This document shows positions 18,749 through 26,743 of a stretch of 64,000 bases of DNA, in pieces. Origin of the DNA: Labedella gwakjiensis. GTDB taxonomy: Bacteria; Actinomycetota; Actinomycetes; Actinomycetales; Microbacteriaceae. Made by a program: the position numbers and the translations under genes. The DNA lies in the NCBI RefSeq assembly GCF_003014675.1, contig NZ_PYAU01000001.1, forward strand, positions 3,472,001 through 3,536,000, written 5' to 3'. The notes beneath the pieces are model-generated. The model saw nothing but the letters and a program-made list of their open reading frames with translations, did not search any database and was not told the origin of the DNA. How positions within the stretch are numbered: position 1 is the stretch's first letter; the number at the start of each line of letters is the position of its first letter.

Positions 18749-20173
18749 CTAGTAGACGGTGGCTCGGACGATGGGCTTGGCAGCGGGGTCCTCGGGGTCG
18801 TCCCCCTCGAGCTCGATGGGCTCCGGCCCCTTCTGCGCGGTCTTCAGGATCAGCCGGAACTCGACGACGGCGAGGATGCCGTAGACGATCGTGAACGCGA
18901 TGATCGAGATGAGCACCTCGAGCCCCGAGACGTTGGGCGACACCGCGTCGGAGGTCTTCATGAGGGAGAAGACGATCCAGGGCTGACGTCCCATCTCGGT
19001 GAAGACCCACCCGACGCTCATGGCGAGGAGCGACATCGGCGAGGCCCAGATGGCGATCGTCCAGACCCACTTCGCGGTCGGCGTGCGTCCCTTGCGGGTG
19101 AGCCAGAGGCCGACGACGGCGACGAGGGCGTGGGCGGCGCCGAGGCCGATCATCCAGCGGAACGCCCAGTAGGTGACCCAGATGACGGGGGTGTAGTCGC
19201 CGGGACCGTAGAGCTGGACGTACTGCGCCTGGAGGTCGTTGATGCCCTCGACGGTCCCGTCGAAGGTGTGGGTCGACAGGAAAGAGAGCAGGTACGGGAT
19301 GCGGATGGAGAACAGCTCGTGCACGCCGTCCGGTGTTCCGAGCGTGAAGATCGAGAAGGACGCGTCGGCGCCCGTCGACGTGTTGTACATCGCCTCGGCC
19401 GCCGCCATCTTCATCGGCTGCGTATCCACCATCACGAGGCTCAACTGGTCGCCGGAGAGCGCCGTACCGGCGAAGGCGCCGACCATCAGCCACAGACCGA
19501 ACTTCAGGGTGGGTCGCATCGTCTCGATGTTCTGGTTGCGCTTGAGGTGCCAGGCCGCAACGGCGATCATGACGCCGGCCGTCACCATGAACGCCGCGAG
19601 GATCGTGTGGGGGAACGCGGCGAGGGCGACCGGATTCGTCAGCACCGCTCCGATGTCGACGAGCTCTGCGCGCCCCTTCGCTTCGTTGATCGTGTAGCCG
19701 ACGGGGTTCTGCATGAACGCGTTCGCGGCGATGATGAAGTACGCCGACAGGATCGTGCCGACGGCCACGGCCCAGATCGTCACGAGGTGGAGCTTCGGCG
19801 GCAGCTTGTCCCAGCCGAAGATCCAGAGGCCGATGAAGGTCGCCTCCAGGAAGAACGCGAGGAGCCCCTCGAGTGCGAGAGGAGCGCCGAAGACGTCGCC
19901 GACGAATCGCGAATAGTTGGACCAGTTCATCCCGAACTGGAACTCCTGCACGATCCCCGTGACGACGCCCATCGCGAAGTTGATCAGGAAGATCTTGCCG
20001 AGGAAGTGGACCAGCTGCAGGTAGACGATCTTGCCGGTGCGGACCCACATGGTCTGGTAGACGGCGACGACGCTCGCCATGCCGATGGTGATCGGTACGA
20101 AGAGGAAGTGATAGATCGTCGTCAGGCCGAACTGCCACCTCGACAGGGCGAGCGGGTCGAGCAGGTCCTCCAC
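18749..20173 (-). CDS. cydA: Cytochrome bd oxidase subunit I
   Basis: A 474-residue heme-binding subunit that oxidises quinol and reduces oxygen to water with high affinity. The N terminus reads DPLALSRWQFGLTTIYHFLF; His22 corresponds to the heme ligand near the N terminus of E. coli CydA. GWVFTEMGRQPWIVF is the conserved periplasmic-side motif. The Q-loop is of the short type, judging from total length. Start choice: the GTG at 20173 has GGAGGACTC before it, an ideal ribosome binding site; a TTG five codons upstream is in frame but destroys that spacing. It heads cydABDC-pabB and is divergent from a BlaI-type repressor with palindromes in the gap. Confidence 0.95.
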   Translation of the reverse strand: MEDLLDPLALSRWQFGLTTIYHFLFVPITIGMASVVAVYQTMWVRTGKIVYLQLVHFLGKIFLINFAMGVVTGIVQEFQFGMNWSNYSRFVGDVFGAPLALEGLLAFFLEATFIGLWIFGWDKLPPKLHLVTIWAVAVGTILSAYFIIAANAFMQNPVGYTINEAKGRAELVDIGAVLTNPVALAAFPHTILAAFMVTAGVMIAVAAWHLKRNQNIETMRPTLKFGLWLMVGAFAGTALSGDQLSLVMVDTQPMKMAAAEAMYNTSTGADASFSIFTLGTPDGVHELFSIRIPYLLSFLSTHTFDGTVEGINDLQAQYVQLYGPGDYTPVIWVTYWAFRWMIGLGAAHALVAVVGLWLTRKGRTPTAKWVWTIAIWASPMSLLAMSVGWVFTEMGRQPWIVFSLMKTSDAVSPNVSGLEVLISIIAFTIVYGILAVVEFRLILKTAQKGPEPIELEGDDPEDPAAKPIVRATVY

Positions 20174-20186
20174 GAGTCCTCCGTCC

Positions 20187-20215
20187 AACGTTTTCTACAC
20201 GGTGTAGAACACGTT
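20187..20215. promoter_or_regulatory. Operator candidate 1, near-perfect 29-nt palindrome
   Basis: Core TTCTACAC-G-GTGTAGAA (20193-20209) is a perfect inverted repeat. Outside one mismatched pair the symmetry continues with AACGT/ACGTT. The core contains TACA..TGTA, the half-site pattern of BlaI/MecI boxes. It is centred at 20201, 28 nt from the cydA GTG and in the gap shared with the blaI-like gene. Confidence 0.7.
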
Positions 20216-20216
20216 C

Positions 20217-20233
20217 TTCTACGGAGTGTAGAA
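20217..20233. promoter_or_regulatory. Operator candidate 2, TTCTAC-N5-GTAGAA
   Basis: A second palindrome with the same outer half-sites as candidate 1 and imperfect centre bases (cggag). Its centre at 20225 lies 24 nt from the first, so two repressor dimers could sit on nearly the same face. It covers the -35 side of the blaI-like promoter. Confidence 0.65.
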
Positions 20234-20251
20234 CAAATTGCGATCGAGCGG

Positions 20252-20257
20252 TACTCT
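20252..20257 (+). promoter_or_regulatory. -10 box TACTCT, leaderless promoter of the BlaI-type gene
   Basis: TACTCT, six bases (gttcac), ATG at 20264. Operator candidate 2 ends 18 bases upstream, which places it across the -35 position. Confidence 0.6.
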
Positions 20258-20263
20258 GTTCAC

Positions 20264-20653
20264 ATGGCACAACTGGGCGAGCTCGAGCGCAGCATCATGG
20301 ACGCTCTCTGGGCGGCGGAGGGATCCCTCTCGGCCACCGAACTTCAGGAGACGTTGGAAGAGCGCGCGCGCGACACCAGCGGCAAACAGCTCGCCGTCAC
20401 GACCGTGCTCACCGTGCTCTCGCGCCTCGAGCACAAGGGGCTCGTCGTGCGCGACCGCACCGTGCGCCCGCACCTGTACAAGGCGTCGTCGAGCCACGCC
20501 GACCACACGGCCGATCTCATGCACGAGATCCTCGGTTCGTCGACCGATCGGAGCGAGGTCCTCGCCCGCTTCCTCGGACAGGTGAGCCCAGAGGAGGCCG
20601 CGGCTCTCCGCGGACTCCTGGATCGCCCGCGCGACGGCGGCGCCCCCGAGTGA
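20264..20653 (+). CDS. BlaI/MecI-family transcriptional repressor
   Basis: A 129-residue winged-helix repressor. The N terminus LGELERSIMDALWAAEGSLSA is the BlaI/MecI/CopY pattern, and AVTTVLTVLSRLEHKGLVVRDR is the recognition-helix region (about 45-66). The C-terminal third is the helical dimerisation part. In characterised systems BlaI binds palindromic boxes and is inactivated when the membrane protease BlaR1 senses beta-lactam. Here the M56 peptidase follows after 58 nt, but the divergent neighbour is cydA rather than a beta-lactamase. The leaderless TACTCT box fixes the ATG. Autoregulation is likely from the two palindromes upstream. Confidence 0.9.
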   Translation: MAQLGELERSIMDALWAAEGSLSATELQETLEERARDTSGKQLAVTTVLTVLSRLEHKGLVVRDRTVRPHLYKASSSHADHTADLMHEILGSSTDRSEVLARFLGQVSPEEAAALRGLLDRPRDGGAPE

Positions 20654-20711
20654 CGCTGCCGCGCCGGTTCTCGTCGACGGGGCCGGCACCGCAGCTGACC
20701 GGACCGACCAC

Positions 20712-21662
20712 ATGATCGCGTTCACGATCGTCCTGGCTGTTCTGGCATGGGCTCTCGCATGGCCCATCCCCGCCCGACTCTCGCGAGCGAGCTGGCCGTC
20801 GCGAGCACCCAGCACGGCCTTGTTCCTGTGGCAGTCCATCGCGCTCACCGGTGGGCTCTCGATGATCGGCTCGCTCCTCCTGTTCGGCCTCTCCGCCTAC
20901 GGCGATTCTCCGCTCGAGGCGCTCTCGGCCCTCGTCGACGAGACTCTCGCCGGCCGGATCCCCGAGGGCGCCACCATCTTCCAGGTGGGGTCCCTGAGCT
21001 TCGCCGTCCTCCTGACGGGCCATCTCCTCCTGAACCTCGCGTCCACCTTCGTCCGCACCGAGCGCCAGCGCCGTCGTCACCTCGACCTCGTGACACTGCT
21101 GAGCGATCCCGTGCCGGGCGAGCCGGGAACACGCCGACTCGACCACCCGGCGCCCGTCGCGTACTGCCTCCCCGGCGCGTTCCGGTCCGTCACCGTCCTC
21201 TCCGACGGGCTCCTCGAGCTCCTCGATCGAGACGAGCTCCGTGCCGTCCTCGAGCACGAGCGCGCGCACCTCCAGCAGCAGCACGCCCTCGTCCTCCTGA
21301 GCTTCCGGTCCTGGGGCAATGCCCTGCCGTGGTTCCCCATCGCTCACCTCGCCGAGATCGCCGTGGAGGCCCTGGTCGAATTCATCGCCGACGATCACGC
21401 GCGGACCGTGGTGGACAGCCGGCAACTGGCGAGCGCCATCGCACTCATCGGCTCCGCCGGCGCTCCGGCCGCCCCCGCCGACGTCGACTCGCCCGCGCGC
21501 GACTATCGCGTCGACACCCGGGTGGCGACGACCCGTATCCGTCGTCTCGTCGACGGGCCCCCGCCCCTGGATCGGGGACGACGGAGCGCCATCATGGCTG
21601 GTGCGATCGCCCTCCTCCTGCTGCCCCTCGCACTCCTGCTCACCTTCAGCCTCGTCGCGTAG
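20712..21662 (+). CDS. M56-family membrane metallopeptidase (BlaR1-like, no sensor domain)
   Basis: A 316-residue membrane zinc peptidase. Four hydrophobic segments are visible: about 2-19, 33-55, 95-115, and a C-terminal one at about 293-314. The zinc motif is His182-Glu-Arg-Ala-His186 (HERAH) in LEHERAHLQQQ, with a downstream acidic stretch VEFIADDHARTV as a candidate third ligand. BlaR1 normally continues into an extracellular penicillin-binding sensor domain; this protein ends after the last membrane helix, so it has no such sensor. It probably cleaves or releases the adjacent BlaI-type repressor (inference from pairing). What it senses is unknown. Its stop codon overlaps the -10 box of the DedA gene. 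Confidence 0.85.
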   Translation: MIAFTIVLAVLAWALAWPIPARLSRASWPSRAPSTALFLWQSIALTGGLSMIGSLLLFGLSAYGDSPLEALSALVDETLAGRIPEGATIFQVGSLSFAVLLTGHLLLNLASTFVRTERQRRRHLDLVTLLSDPVPGEPGTRRLDHPAPVAYCLPGAFRSVTVLSDGLLELLDRDELRAVLEHERAHLQQQHALVLLSFRSWGNALPWFPIAHLAEIAVEALVEFIADDHARTVVDSRQLASAIALIGSAGAPAAPADVDSPARDYRVDTRVATTRIRRLVDGPPPLDRGRRSAIMAGAIALLLLPLALLLTFSLVA

Positions 21663-21665
21663 GCT
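21660..21665 (+). promoter_or_regulatory. -10 box TAGGCT, possible leaderless promoter of DedA gene
   Basis: TAGGCT (its TAG being the M56 peptidase stop), six bases, then GTG at 21672. It would allow DedA expression independent of the repressor-protease pair. Confidence 0.45.
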
Positions 21666-21671
21666 CGCACC

Positions 21672-22346
21672 GTGAACGACGCGCTGACCTGGATCCTCGA
21701 CGCCGTCGGCAGCGTCGATCCGGTCGTCCGCACGATCATCGCCGGTATCGGAATCCTGCTCGAGACGAGCATCCTCGTCGGGCTCATCGTGCCGGGTGAC
21801 TCGATCGTCATCGTGGCGAGTACGGGCGTCGACTCTCGGATCGAGTACTGGTCCCTCGTGATCGCCGTCATCGTCGGATCCCTTGCGGGTGAGAGCATCG
21901 GCTTCGCACTCGGGCGCTTCTTCGGTCCTCGCATCCGGTCATCGCGCCTCGGTCGCCGCATCGGCGAGCACAACTGGGTGCGCGCGGAAACCTATCTCGC
22001 GCGTCGTGGCGGCATCGCCGTCTTCGTCTCCCGGTTCCTCCCCGTCCTCCACTCGCTCATCCCCCTCACGGTCGGCATGAGCGCCATGAGCTACCGCCGA
22101 TTCATCTCCTGGACCGCTCCGGCGTGCGTCATCTGGGCCCTCGCGTATGTGTCGATCGGCTCGGCAGCAGCCGGTGGCTACCGCGAGCTCTCCGATCGGC
22201 TGCACTACGCCGGCTATCTCTTCGTCGCCGTGATCGTCGCCTTCCTGCTCGTCGTGATGCTCGTTCGGAAGCTTCTCGCGCGGGCTGAGGCACGCCACAT
22301 GCGGAGAACCGCCGGTACGGCCGACTCCGACGACGACACCGTCTGA
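21672..22346 (+). CDS. DedA-family (SNARE-associated/VTT) membrane protein
   Basis: A 224-residue polytopic membrane protein. The DedA signature is recognisable in ETSILVGLIVPGDSIVIVAS (about 35-54) and GESIGFALGRFFG (about 75-87). The pattern RFLPVLHSLIPLTVGMSAMSYRRF is the amphipathic segment with the conserved Arg. DedA proteins include undecaprenyl-phosphate and phospholipid flippases and support envelope homeostasis. It starts 9 nt after the M56 peptidase stop. The C terminus is charged and soluble. Exact lipid substrate is unknown. Confidence 0.88.
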   Translation: MNDALTWILDAVGSVDPVVRTIIAGIGILLETSILVGLIVPGDSIVIVASTGVDSRIEYWSLVIAVIVGSLAGESIGFALGRFFGPRIRSSRLGRRIGEHNWVRAETYLARRGGIAVFVSRFLPVLHSLIPLTVGMSAMSYRRFISWTAPACVIWALAYVSIGSAAAGGYRELSDRLHYAGYLFVAVIVAFLLVVMLVRKLLARAEARHMRRTAGTADSDDDTV

Positions 22347-22348
22347 GC

Positions 22349-22374
22349 GGAACGAGACGGCGCCGCGTCGTTCC
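22349..22374. terminator. Hairpin after DedA gene
   Basis: Arms GGAACGA and TCGTTCC enclose a 12-nt GC-rich centre 3 nt after the DedA stop. There is no T-run. It is a weak terminator candidate ending the blaI-M56-dedA run. Confidence 0.35.
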
Positions 22375-22453
22375 CCGCAGACAGCGCGGCACAGTGTCGT
22401 CCGGCCGTGCCAGGGGTCGCGGCCGGGGGTCAACCTCATGAAAGACTGGATTC

Positions 22454-23491
22454 GTGGCACCGACCCCCGAAGGCACCCTTCCCAGCGCACTCGCGACGAG
22501 GCTCCACCGAGCGGCGCGCATCGACGACGCGTTTCTCGCCTGGCGACACGGCCGCGGTGTGAAACGCGGGCTCGTTCCCACCGTCATCCCGTTCGCCGGA
22601 TACGGGTCCACGACCTGGGTCCGCGTCCTCTGCCGCGTTCTGCTCGCGAAGCCTGAGGTCGAGGACGAGCCGGAACGCTCCCTCCGCGGCTGGCGCAGCT
22701 TCACGAGCATTCCTGTCGTCTCGAGCACGGTGACCGTGCGCGTCGGCGAGACGGAGCACACCGTCGTCGCCGATCGCGGCGGACTCGTCGACGCCGTCGT
22801 GCAGGCGGAGTTGCCTCCTGGGTGGCAGCGGATCTCGCTGAGCGCCGACGGATCGGAACCGGTCGAAGCGCCCGTCTTCATCGTGGCGCCTGACGTACGG
22901 TTCGGGATCCTCTCCGACATCGACGACACGGTGATGGTCACGGCCCTCCCCCGGCCCTTCGTGGCCGCGTGGAACACGTTTGTCCTCGACGAGCATGCGC
23001 GCACGCCCGTCGCGGGGATGGCCGTGCTCTACGAGCGCATCATGCGCGATCACGAGGGCGCCCCGATGATCTACCTGTCCACCGGTGCGTGGAACGTCGC
23101 CCCCACTCTCACGCGCTTCCTGTCCCGGAACCTCTACCCGGACGGGGCGATCCTTCTCACGGACTGGGGACCGACGCCGGAGCGGATCTTCCGATCGGGT
23201 CGCGAGCACAAGCGCACGAACCTGCTCCGGCTCGCCGAGGAGTTCCCTGATATCTCCTGGCTGCTCGTGGGTGACGACGGACAGCACGACGAAGACCTCT
23301 ACGGCGACTTCGCCGCGAACCACCCGGAGAACGTCAGAGCTGTGGCCATCCGGCAGCTCTCGGCGTCGGAAGCCGTGTTGGCCGGTGGTCGCTCCAAGGC
23401 GGAGGAGCACGGCGGAGACTCACCGCCGTGGGTCTACGCACCGGACGGAGCCGGACTGCTCGAGCGACTGTCTCGCCACGGGATCGAGTGA
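22454..23491 (+). CDS. App1-family (DUF2183) phosphatase domain protein
   Basis: A 345-residue protein. A beta-rich N-terminal domain (about 40-150) precedes a HAD-like catalytic part with GILSDIDDTVMVTAL near 152-166, where DIDDT is the phosphatase nucleophile motif. YLSTGAWN, SGREHKRTNL and LLVGDDGQHDEDLYG supply the further HAD-type motifs. The DUF2183/App1 family includes yeast phosphatidate phosphatase App1; the bacterial role is not established. Start is GTG; an AAGACT box six bases upstream is only a partial match to the leaderless pattern. No signal peptide, so probably cytoplasmic. Confidence 0.82.
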   Translation: MAPTPEGTLPSALATRLHRAARIDDAFLAWRHGRGVKRGLVPTVIPFAGYGSTTWVRVLCRVLLAKPEVEDEPERSLRGWRSFTSIPVVSSTVTVRVGETEHTVVADRGGLVDAVVQAELPPGWQRISLSADGSEPVEAPVFIVAPDVRFGILSDIDDTVMVTALPRPFVAAWNTFVLDEHARTPVAGMAVLYERIMRDHEGAPMIYLSTGAWNVAPTLTRFLSRNLYPDGAILLTDWGPTPERIFRSGREHKRTNLLRLAEEFPDISWLLVGDDGQHDEDLYGDFAANHPENVRAVAIRQLSASEAVLAGGRSKAEEHGGDSPPWVYAPDGAGLLERLSRHGIE

Positions 23492-23523
23492 CGCCGGGCG
23501 GGCGCGTGCCCGCATTGGCGGAG

Positions 23524-23529
23524 TAGCCT
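23524..23529 (+). promoter_or_regulatory. -10 box TAGCCT, leaderless promoter of SRAP gene
   Basis: TAGCCT, six bases (gaagct), GTG at 23536. The codon after GTG is the catalytic Cys codon, so this start is also required by the family. Confidence 0.6.
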
Positions 23530-23535
23530 GAAGCT

Positions 23536-24264
23536 GTGTGCGGGCGATACGCGGTGGCCAAGGAGTCGAACGAACTCCTCACGATCTTCGATGTCGATCG
23601 ACCGGGAGAGGACCTCCCCGGTCCCAATTTCAACATCGCCCCGACCACACGGGTACCCGTGGTGATCGAGTCGGCGGACGACGACGGCACCGTCGCGACG
23701 CGTCTCGAGGGTGCTCGGTGGGGGCTCGTCCCATCGTGGGCCAAGGATCCGTCGATGGGAGCGCGGATGTTCAACGCCCGCATCGAGTCGGCGGCCGTTA
23801 GACCGGCGTTCCGTCAGTCCGTCCGTTCGAGGCGCGCGCTCGTCCCCGCCACGGGCTACTACGAGTGGCGGACGAGCGCCGCGGGCAAGCAGCCGTACTT
23901 CATCCGACCGGACGACGGCGCACTGTTCTCGTTCGCGGCCCTGTACTCCTGGTGGCGGGATCCCGCCGCTGCGGACGACGACCCCGCGCGCTGGTTACTG
24001 TCCACGTCGATCATGACGCGTGCGTCGAGCGGAGCGCTCTCCGACATCCACGACCGCATGCCGGTCATGCTGAGCGACGACGTGGCCGAGACCTGGATCG
24101 ATCCGTCGACCGCAGGTGACGCTTCGCTCCTCGACCGCGTCCTCGAGGCGAGCGACTCCGTCGTCGCCGGCGTCGCCTTCCACCCCGTCTCGAAGGCGGT
24201 CGGAAACGTGGCGAACACGGGCAGGGAGCTCATGGACCCGGTCGATCCGTCGGACGGCCAGTGA
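23536..24264 (+). CDS. SOS-response-associated peptidase (SRAP/YedK/HMCES)
   Basis: A 242-residue protein that crosslinks to abasic sites in single-stranded DNA and shields them. It starts MCGRYAV, so Cys2 becomes the catalytic N terminus after Met removal. Other family landmarks are NFNIAPT (about 33-39), WGLVPSWAKDP, NARIESAAVRPAFR, GYYEW and HDRMPVML, giving the conserved Asn, Glu and His. Length is normal. The GTG start is fixed both by Cys2 and by TAGCCT six bases upstream. Its stop overlaps the GTG of the next gene (GTGA). No LexA-like box was noticed in the 44-nt gap. Confidence 0.93.
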   Translation: MCGRYAVAKESNELLTIFDVDRPGEDLPGPNFNIAPTTRVPVVIESADDDGTVATRLEGARWGLVPSWAKDPSMGARMFNARIESAAVRPAFRQSVRSRRALVPATGYYEWRTSAAGKQPYFIRPDDGALFSFAALYSWWRDPAAADDDPARWLLSTSIMTRASSGALSDIHDRMPVMLSDDVAETWIDPSTAGDASLLDRVLEASDSVVAGVAFHPVSKAVGNVANTGRELMDPVDPSDGQ

Positions 24265-25313
24265 GGCGCCTCGCCGCAGCCCGCGCCGTCCGATCCGCCC
24301 GCCGGATCCCCCTGCTGCAGGCGGTCAAGACGTCGCTCGCGACCGTGCTCGCGTGGCTGATCGCCGGTATCGCACTGCCCGGTGAACTCCCCGTGTTCGC
24401 CGCCGTCGCCGCGCTCATCGTCGTTCAGCCGAGCGTGAACCAGACCCTCGTCAAGGCGCTCGAACGCAGTATCGGAGTCGTGGCGGGGGTGACGATCGCC
24501 ACCGGCGTGTCGTTGGCGCTCGGGTCCGCCGGCTGGATCGTGATCGTGGCGATCGTCGTCGCCATCTTCGCCTCATGGGCGCTGCGGCTGTCGCCGACGT
24601 CGGCGAATCAGGTCGCGATCAGCGCCATGCTCGTGCTCGCCCTCGGTGCCGCGACGCCGGAGTATGCGGCTCTCCGTATCGTCGAGACCCTCATCGGCGC
24701 GGCGACGGCGCTCGTCATCAACGCGCTGATCGTGCCGCCCGTCGCGATCGGCCCGGCTCGCGAGGCCGTCGACCTTCTGGGACGGGCGGTCGCCGATCAC
24801 CTGGAGGAGCTCGGTCGCGCGCTTCGACGCCCGATCGGACGGGCGGAGCTCGAGACGCTCATGATTCAGGCACGACTCCTGCGGCCCATGCGGGAGAAAG
24901 CTGTGACGGCGGTGACGGAGGCCGAGGAGTCGCTGTCGCTCAACCCGCGTCGAGGGAGCGTTGGCCCGCTCGTGGCCGAGACGGACGAGTTGCTTGCACG
25001 GCTCACGGCCCTCGTCAATCGCGTCGTCGGGATGACGCGGAACATCCATGACGAGTACGAGGGCTCTCTCATCGACGACCCGGTGGTCGCCGAGATCGCC
25101 TCGCAGCTCGAGCGAGCCGGCCACGATCTGCGCGGGGTCGTCGATGCGGGGCTCGGGACGGTGCCGGAGGAGGACCTCGAGCCCCCGCTCCTCACAGCAC
25201 CCGTCGTGGTCCCACGAGCGAACCCGGATCACTGGATCCTGATCGGTTCTCTTCTCGAGGACCTCCGACGGGTGCGTGAGGAGATCGTCGGCCGTTCAGA
25301 GGCCGAGGGGTGA
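24261..25313 (+). CDS. FUSC-like aromatic-acid-exporter-type membrane protein
   Basis: A 350-residue membrane protein. The N-terminal half has about five to six hydrophobic helices (about 20-170) with ALIVVQPSVNQTLVKALERSIGVVAGV, the pattern of the FUSC/ArAE (DUF939-like) group. The C-terminal half is a long soluble helical region rich in Leu/Glu/Arg. These proteins are thought to export aromatic or other small acids, but evidence in actinobacteria is thin. The GTG start overlaps the SRAP stop by 4 nt. The stop TGA directly abuts the stop of the convergent YceI gene, with no terminator room between. Confidence 0.78.
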   Translation: MRRLAAARAVRSARRIPLLQAVKTSLATVLAWLIAGIALPGELPVFAAVAALIVVQPSVNQTLVKALERSIGVVAGVTIATGVSLALGSAGWIVIVAIVVAIFASWALRLSPTSANQVAISAMLVLALGAATPEYAALRIVETLIGAATALVINALIVPPVAIGPAREAVDLLGRAVADHLEELGRALRRPIGRAELETLMIQARLLRPMREKAVTAVTEAEESLSLNPRRGSVGPLVAETDELLARLTALVNRVVGMTRNIHDEYEGSLIDDPVVAEIASQLERAGHDLRGVVDAGLGTVPEEDLEPPLLTAPVVVPRANPDHWILIGSLLEDLRRVREEIVGRSEAEG

Positions 25314-25874
25314 TCAGGCCTGGTGGACGGCCTGGAGGTCGAGCGTGATCGTGACCTTCTCGCCAACGAGCACGCCGCCGGCCTCGAGGGCCGCGTTCCA
25401 GGTGAGGCCGAAGTCCTCGCGGTTGATGACGGTCTGAGCCGTCGCGCCGCCCTTGTAGTTGCCGAACGGGTCCTGACCGAAGCCGCCGAACTCGAAGTCG
25501 AACGTCACGGGCTTGGTGATTCCCTTGATCGTGAGGTTGCCGTCGACCTTGAGGTCGCCGTCCTCGTCGCGGGCACCCGTCGAGACGAAGTCGATCGTGG
25601 GGTACGTTTCGGCGTCGAAGAAGTCGGCGGAACGGAGGTGGGCGTCGCGGCCCTCGTCCTTCGTGTTGATGGTGGCGACGTCGACGCTCGCAGTGGCGGT
25701 CGAGTCGGTGGGGTTCTCGGCGGTCGTGAACGACCCGGAGAAGGTTCCGAACGTTCCCTTGACCTTGCTGATCATCATGTGGCGGACGCTGAAGCCGACC
25801 TCGCTGTGGGAGGGGTCGAGAGCCCAGGTGCCGACCTTGTAGCCGGGGATGTCGATCGTCGAGGATGCAGTCAT
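25314..25874 (-). CDS. YceI-family lipid-binding protein
   Basis: A 186-residue protein of the YceI fold, a lipocalin-like barrel that binds isoprenoid lipids. Typical segments are GTWALDPSHSEVGFSVRHMMISKVKGTF (about 14-42), SADFFDAETYPTIDFVST and LTIKGITKPVTFDFEF. E. coli YceI is secreted, but this one has no signal peptide, as is usual for actinobacterial copies. Start ATG has AAGGAG about 11 bases upstream. A 60-odd-base gap separates it from EI24 upstream on the same strand and contains AATAGA-N7-TCTATT. Confidence 0.93.
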   Translation of the reverse strand: MTASSTIDIPGYKVGTWALDPSHSEVGFSVRHMMISKVKGTFGTFSGSFTTAENPTDSTATASVDVATINTKDEGRDAHLRSADFFDAETYPTIDFVSTGARDEDGDLKVDGNLTIKGITKPVTFDFEFGGFGQDPFGNYKGGATAQTVINREDFGLTWNAALEAGGVLVGEKVTITLDLQAVHQA

Positions 25875-25931
25875 TGTGTGCGGATCTCCTTCATCGAGCC
25901 GAGTCCGTCCCGGCTCAACTGGATGCAAGTG

Positions 25932-25950
25932 AATAGATCCGGCGTCTATT
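25932..25950. repeat. Inverted repeat AATAGA-N7-TCTATT
   Basis: A perfect 6-bp inverted repeat spans the EI24 gene stop, about 58 bases upstream of the YceI ATG. It could be an operator for YceI or chance; no regulator gene is adjacent. Confidence 0.4.
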
Positions 25951-26737
25951 CCCGATTCGCCTGAGCAATTTCGAACGGCTTCGCGAGGCGGCGGAAGAGG
26001 AACGTCGAACCGACGACCGCGGCGGGCATCGCGACGATGGCGGCGAACGGGATCAGGAACACCACGTAGACCATGAGCCCGAACCCGAGGACGAGCGGGC
26101 GATCGGCCGCTCGCATCGCGGTCTCCGTGCGGCGGTCGAGGTCTCGCGCGTCGACGGGCCGCGAGAGAAGTTCTCGTGCGATCGCCCACCCTCCGACGGT
26201 CCATCCGCAGACGGGGCCGAGGACCGTGCCGGCCACGGGGATGAGACCGATCACGAAGACGACGAGGCCGGCGACGGCGGTGAATCCCACGAGCCGCAGG
26301 CCCGACGCCGTGGCCCGGCGGATACCTGCCCAGAACGGCAACTCGACCGGGCCGTCGAACTCCCCCAGGTCGCGTTCCGCGCGCAGCCAGATGCGCTCGT
26401 AGATGGGATCACCGACGGCGAGCGTGAGCGCCGTGAAGGTCACGACCACGAGGAGGAGCGCTGCGACGACGATCGCGGCTCCGGCGGCGAGCCGGACGGT
26501 GTTCCGAAGCGCGGCGGCCCAGCCGTCGGCGAAGGGCGTGAGGAGAACGACGAGGTCGTCGACGAAGAACCCGAGGGCGACGAGCGCCGCCACGACGAGC
26601 GCGCCGACGATGAGGGCCGGAGCGGCACCGAGGGCCATCAGGCTCGGACGAGTGCCCCAGACCGCGAAGCCTCGCCAGAAGTAGCCGGCCCCTGTGAAGA
26701 AGCGGGCAGCGGCGCTGGGACGGGACCGTTTGTTCAC
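25946..26737 (-). CDS. EI24/CysZ-like membrane protein
   Basis: A 263-residue membrane protein of the EI24 domain family. Hydrophobic segments lie at about 33-58, 85-112, 148-178 and 215-245. The conserved stretch LALTLAVGDPIYERIWLRAE and the loop around RELLSRPVDARDLDRR fit the family. E. coli CysZ imports sulfate, but actinobacterial EI24 proteins lack a proven substrate and no cys genes are near. Start GTG has TAGCGT six bases upstream (leaderless). The RibD-C gene lies 32 nt upstream on the same strand and has its own promoter box. Confidence 0.8.
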   Translation of the reverse strand: MNKRSRPSAAARFFTGAGYFWRGFAVWGTRPSLMALGAAPALIVGALVVAALVALGFFVDDLVVLLTPFADGWAAALRNTVRLAAGAAIVVAALLLVVVTFTALTLAVGDPIYERIWLRAERDLGEFDGPVELPFWAGIRRATASGLRLVGFTAVAGLVVFVIGLIPVAGTVLGPVCGWTVGGWAIARELLSRPVDARDLDRRTETAMRAADRPLVLGFGLMVYVVFLIPFAAIVAMPAAVVGSTFLFRRLAKPFEIAQANRE

Positions 26738-26743
26738 GCCTCA

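Noticed and set aside
20174-20188. TTG start for cydA five codons upstream
   Set aside because: It would place the strong GGAGGA site inside the coding region; GTG at 20173 has correct spacing and matches CydA N termini.
20712-21662. M56 gene as a full BlaR1 beta-lactam sensor
   Set aside because: No penicillin-binding sensor domain follows the last helix and no beta-lactamase gene is present in the window.
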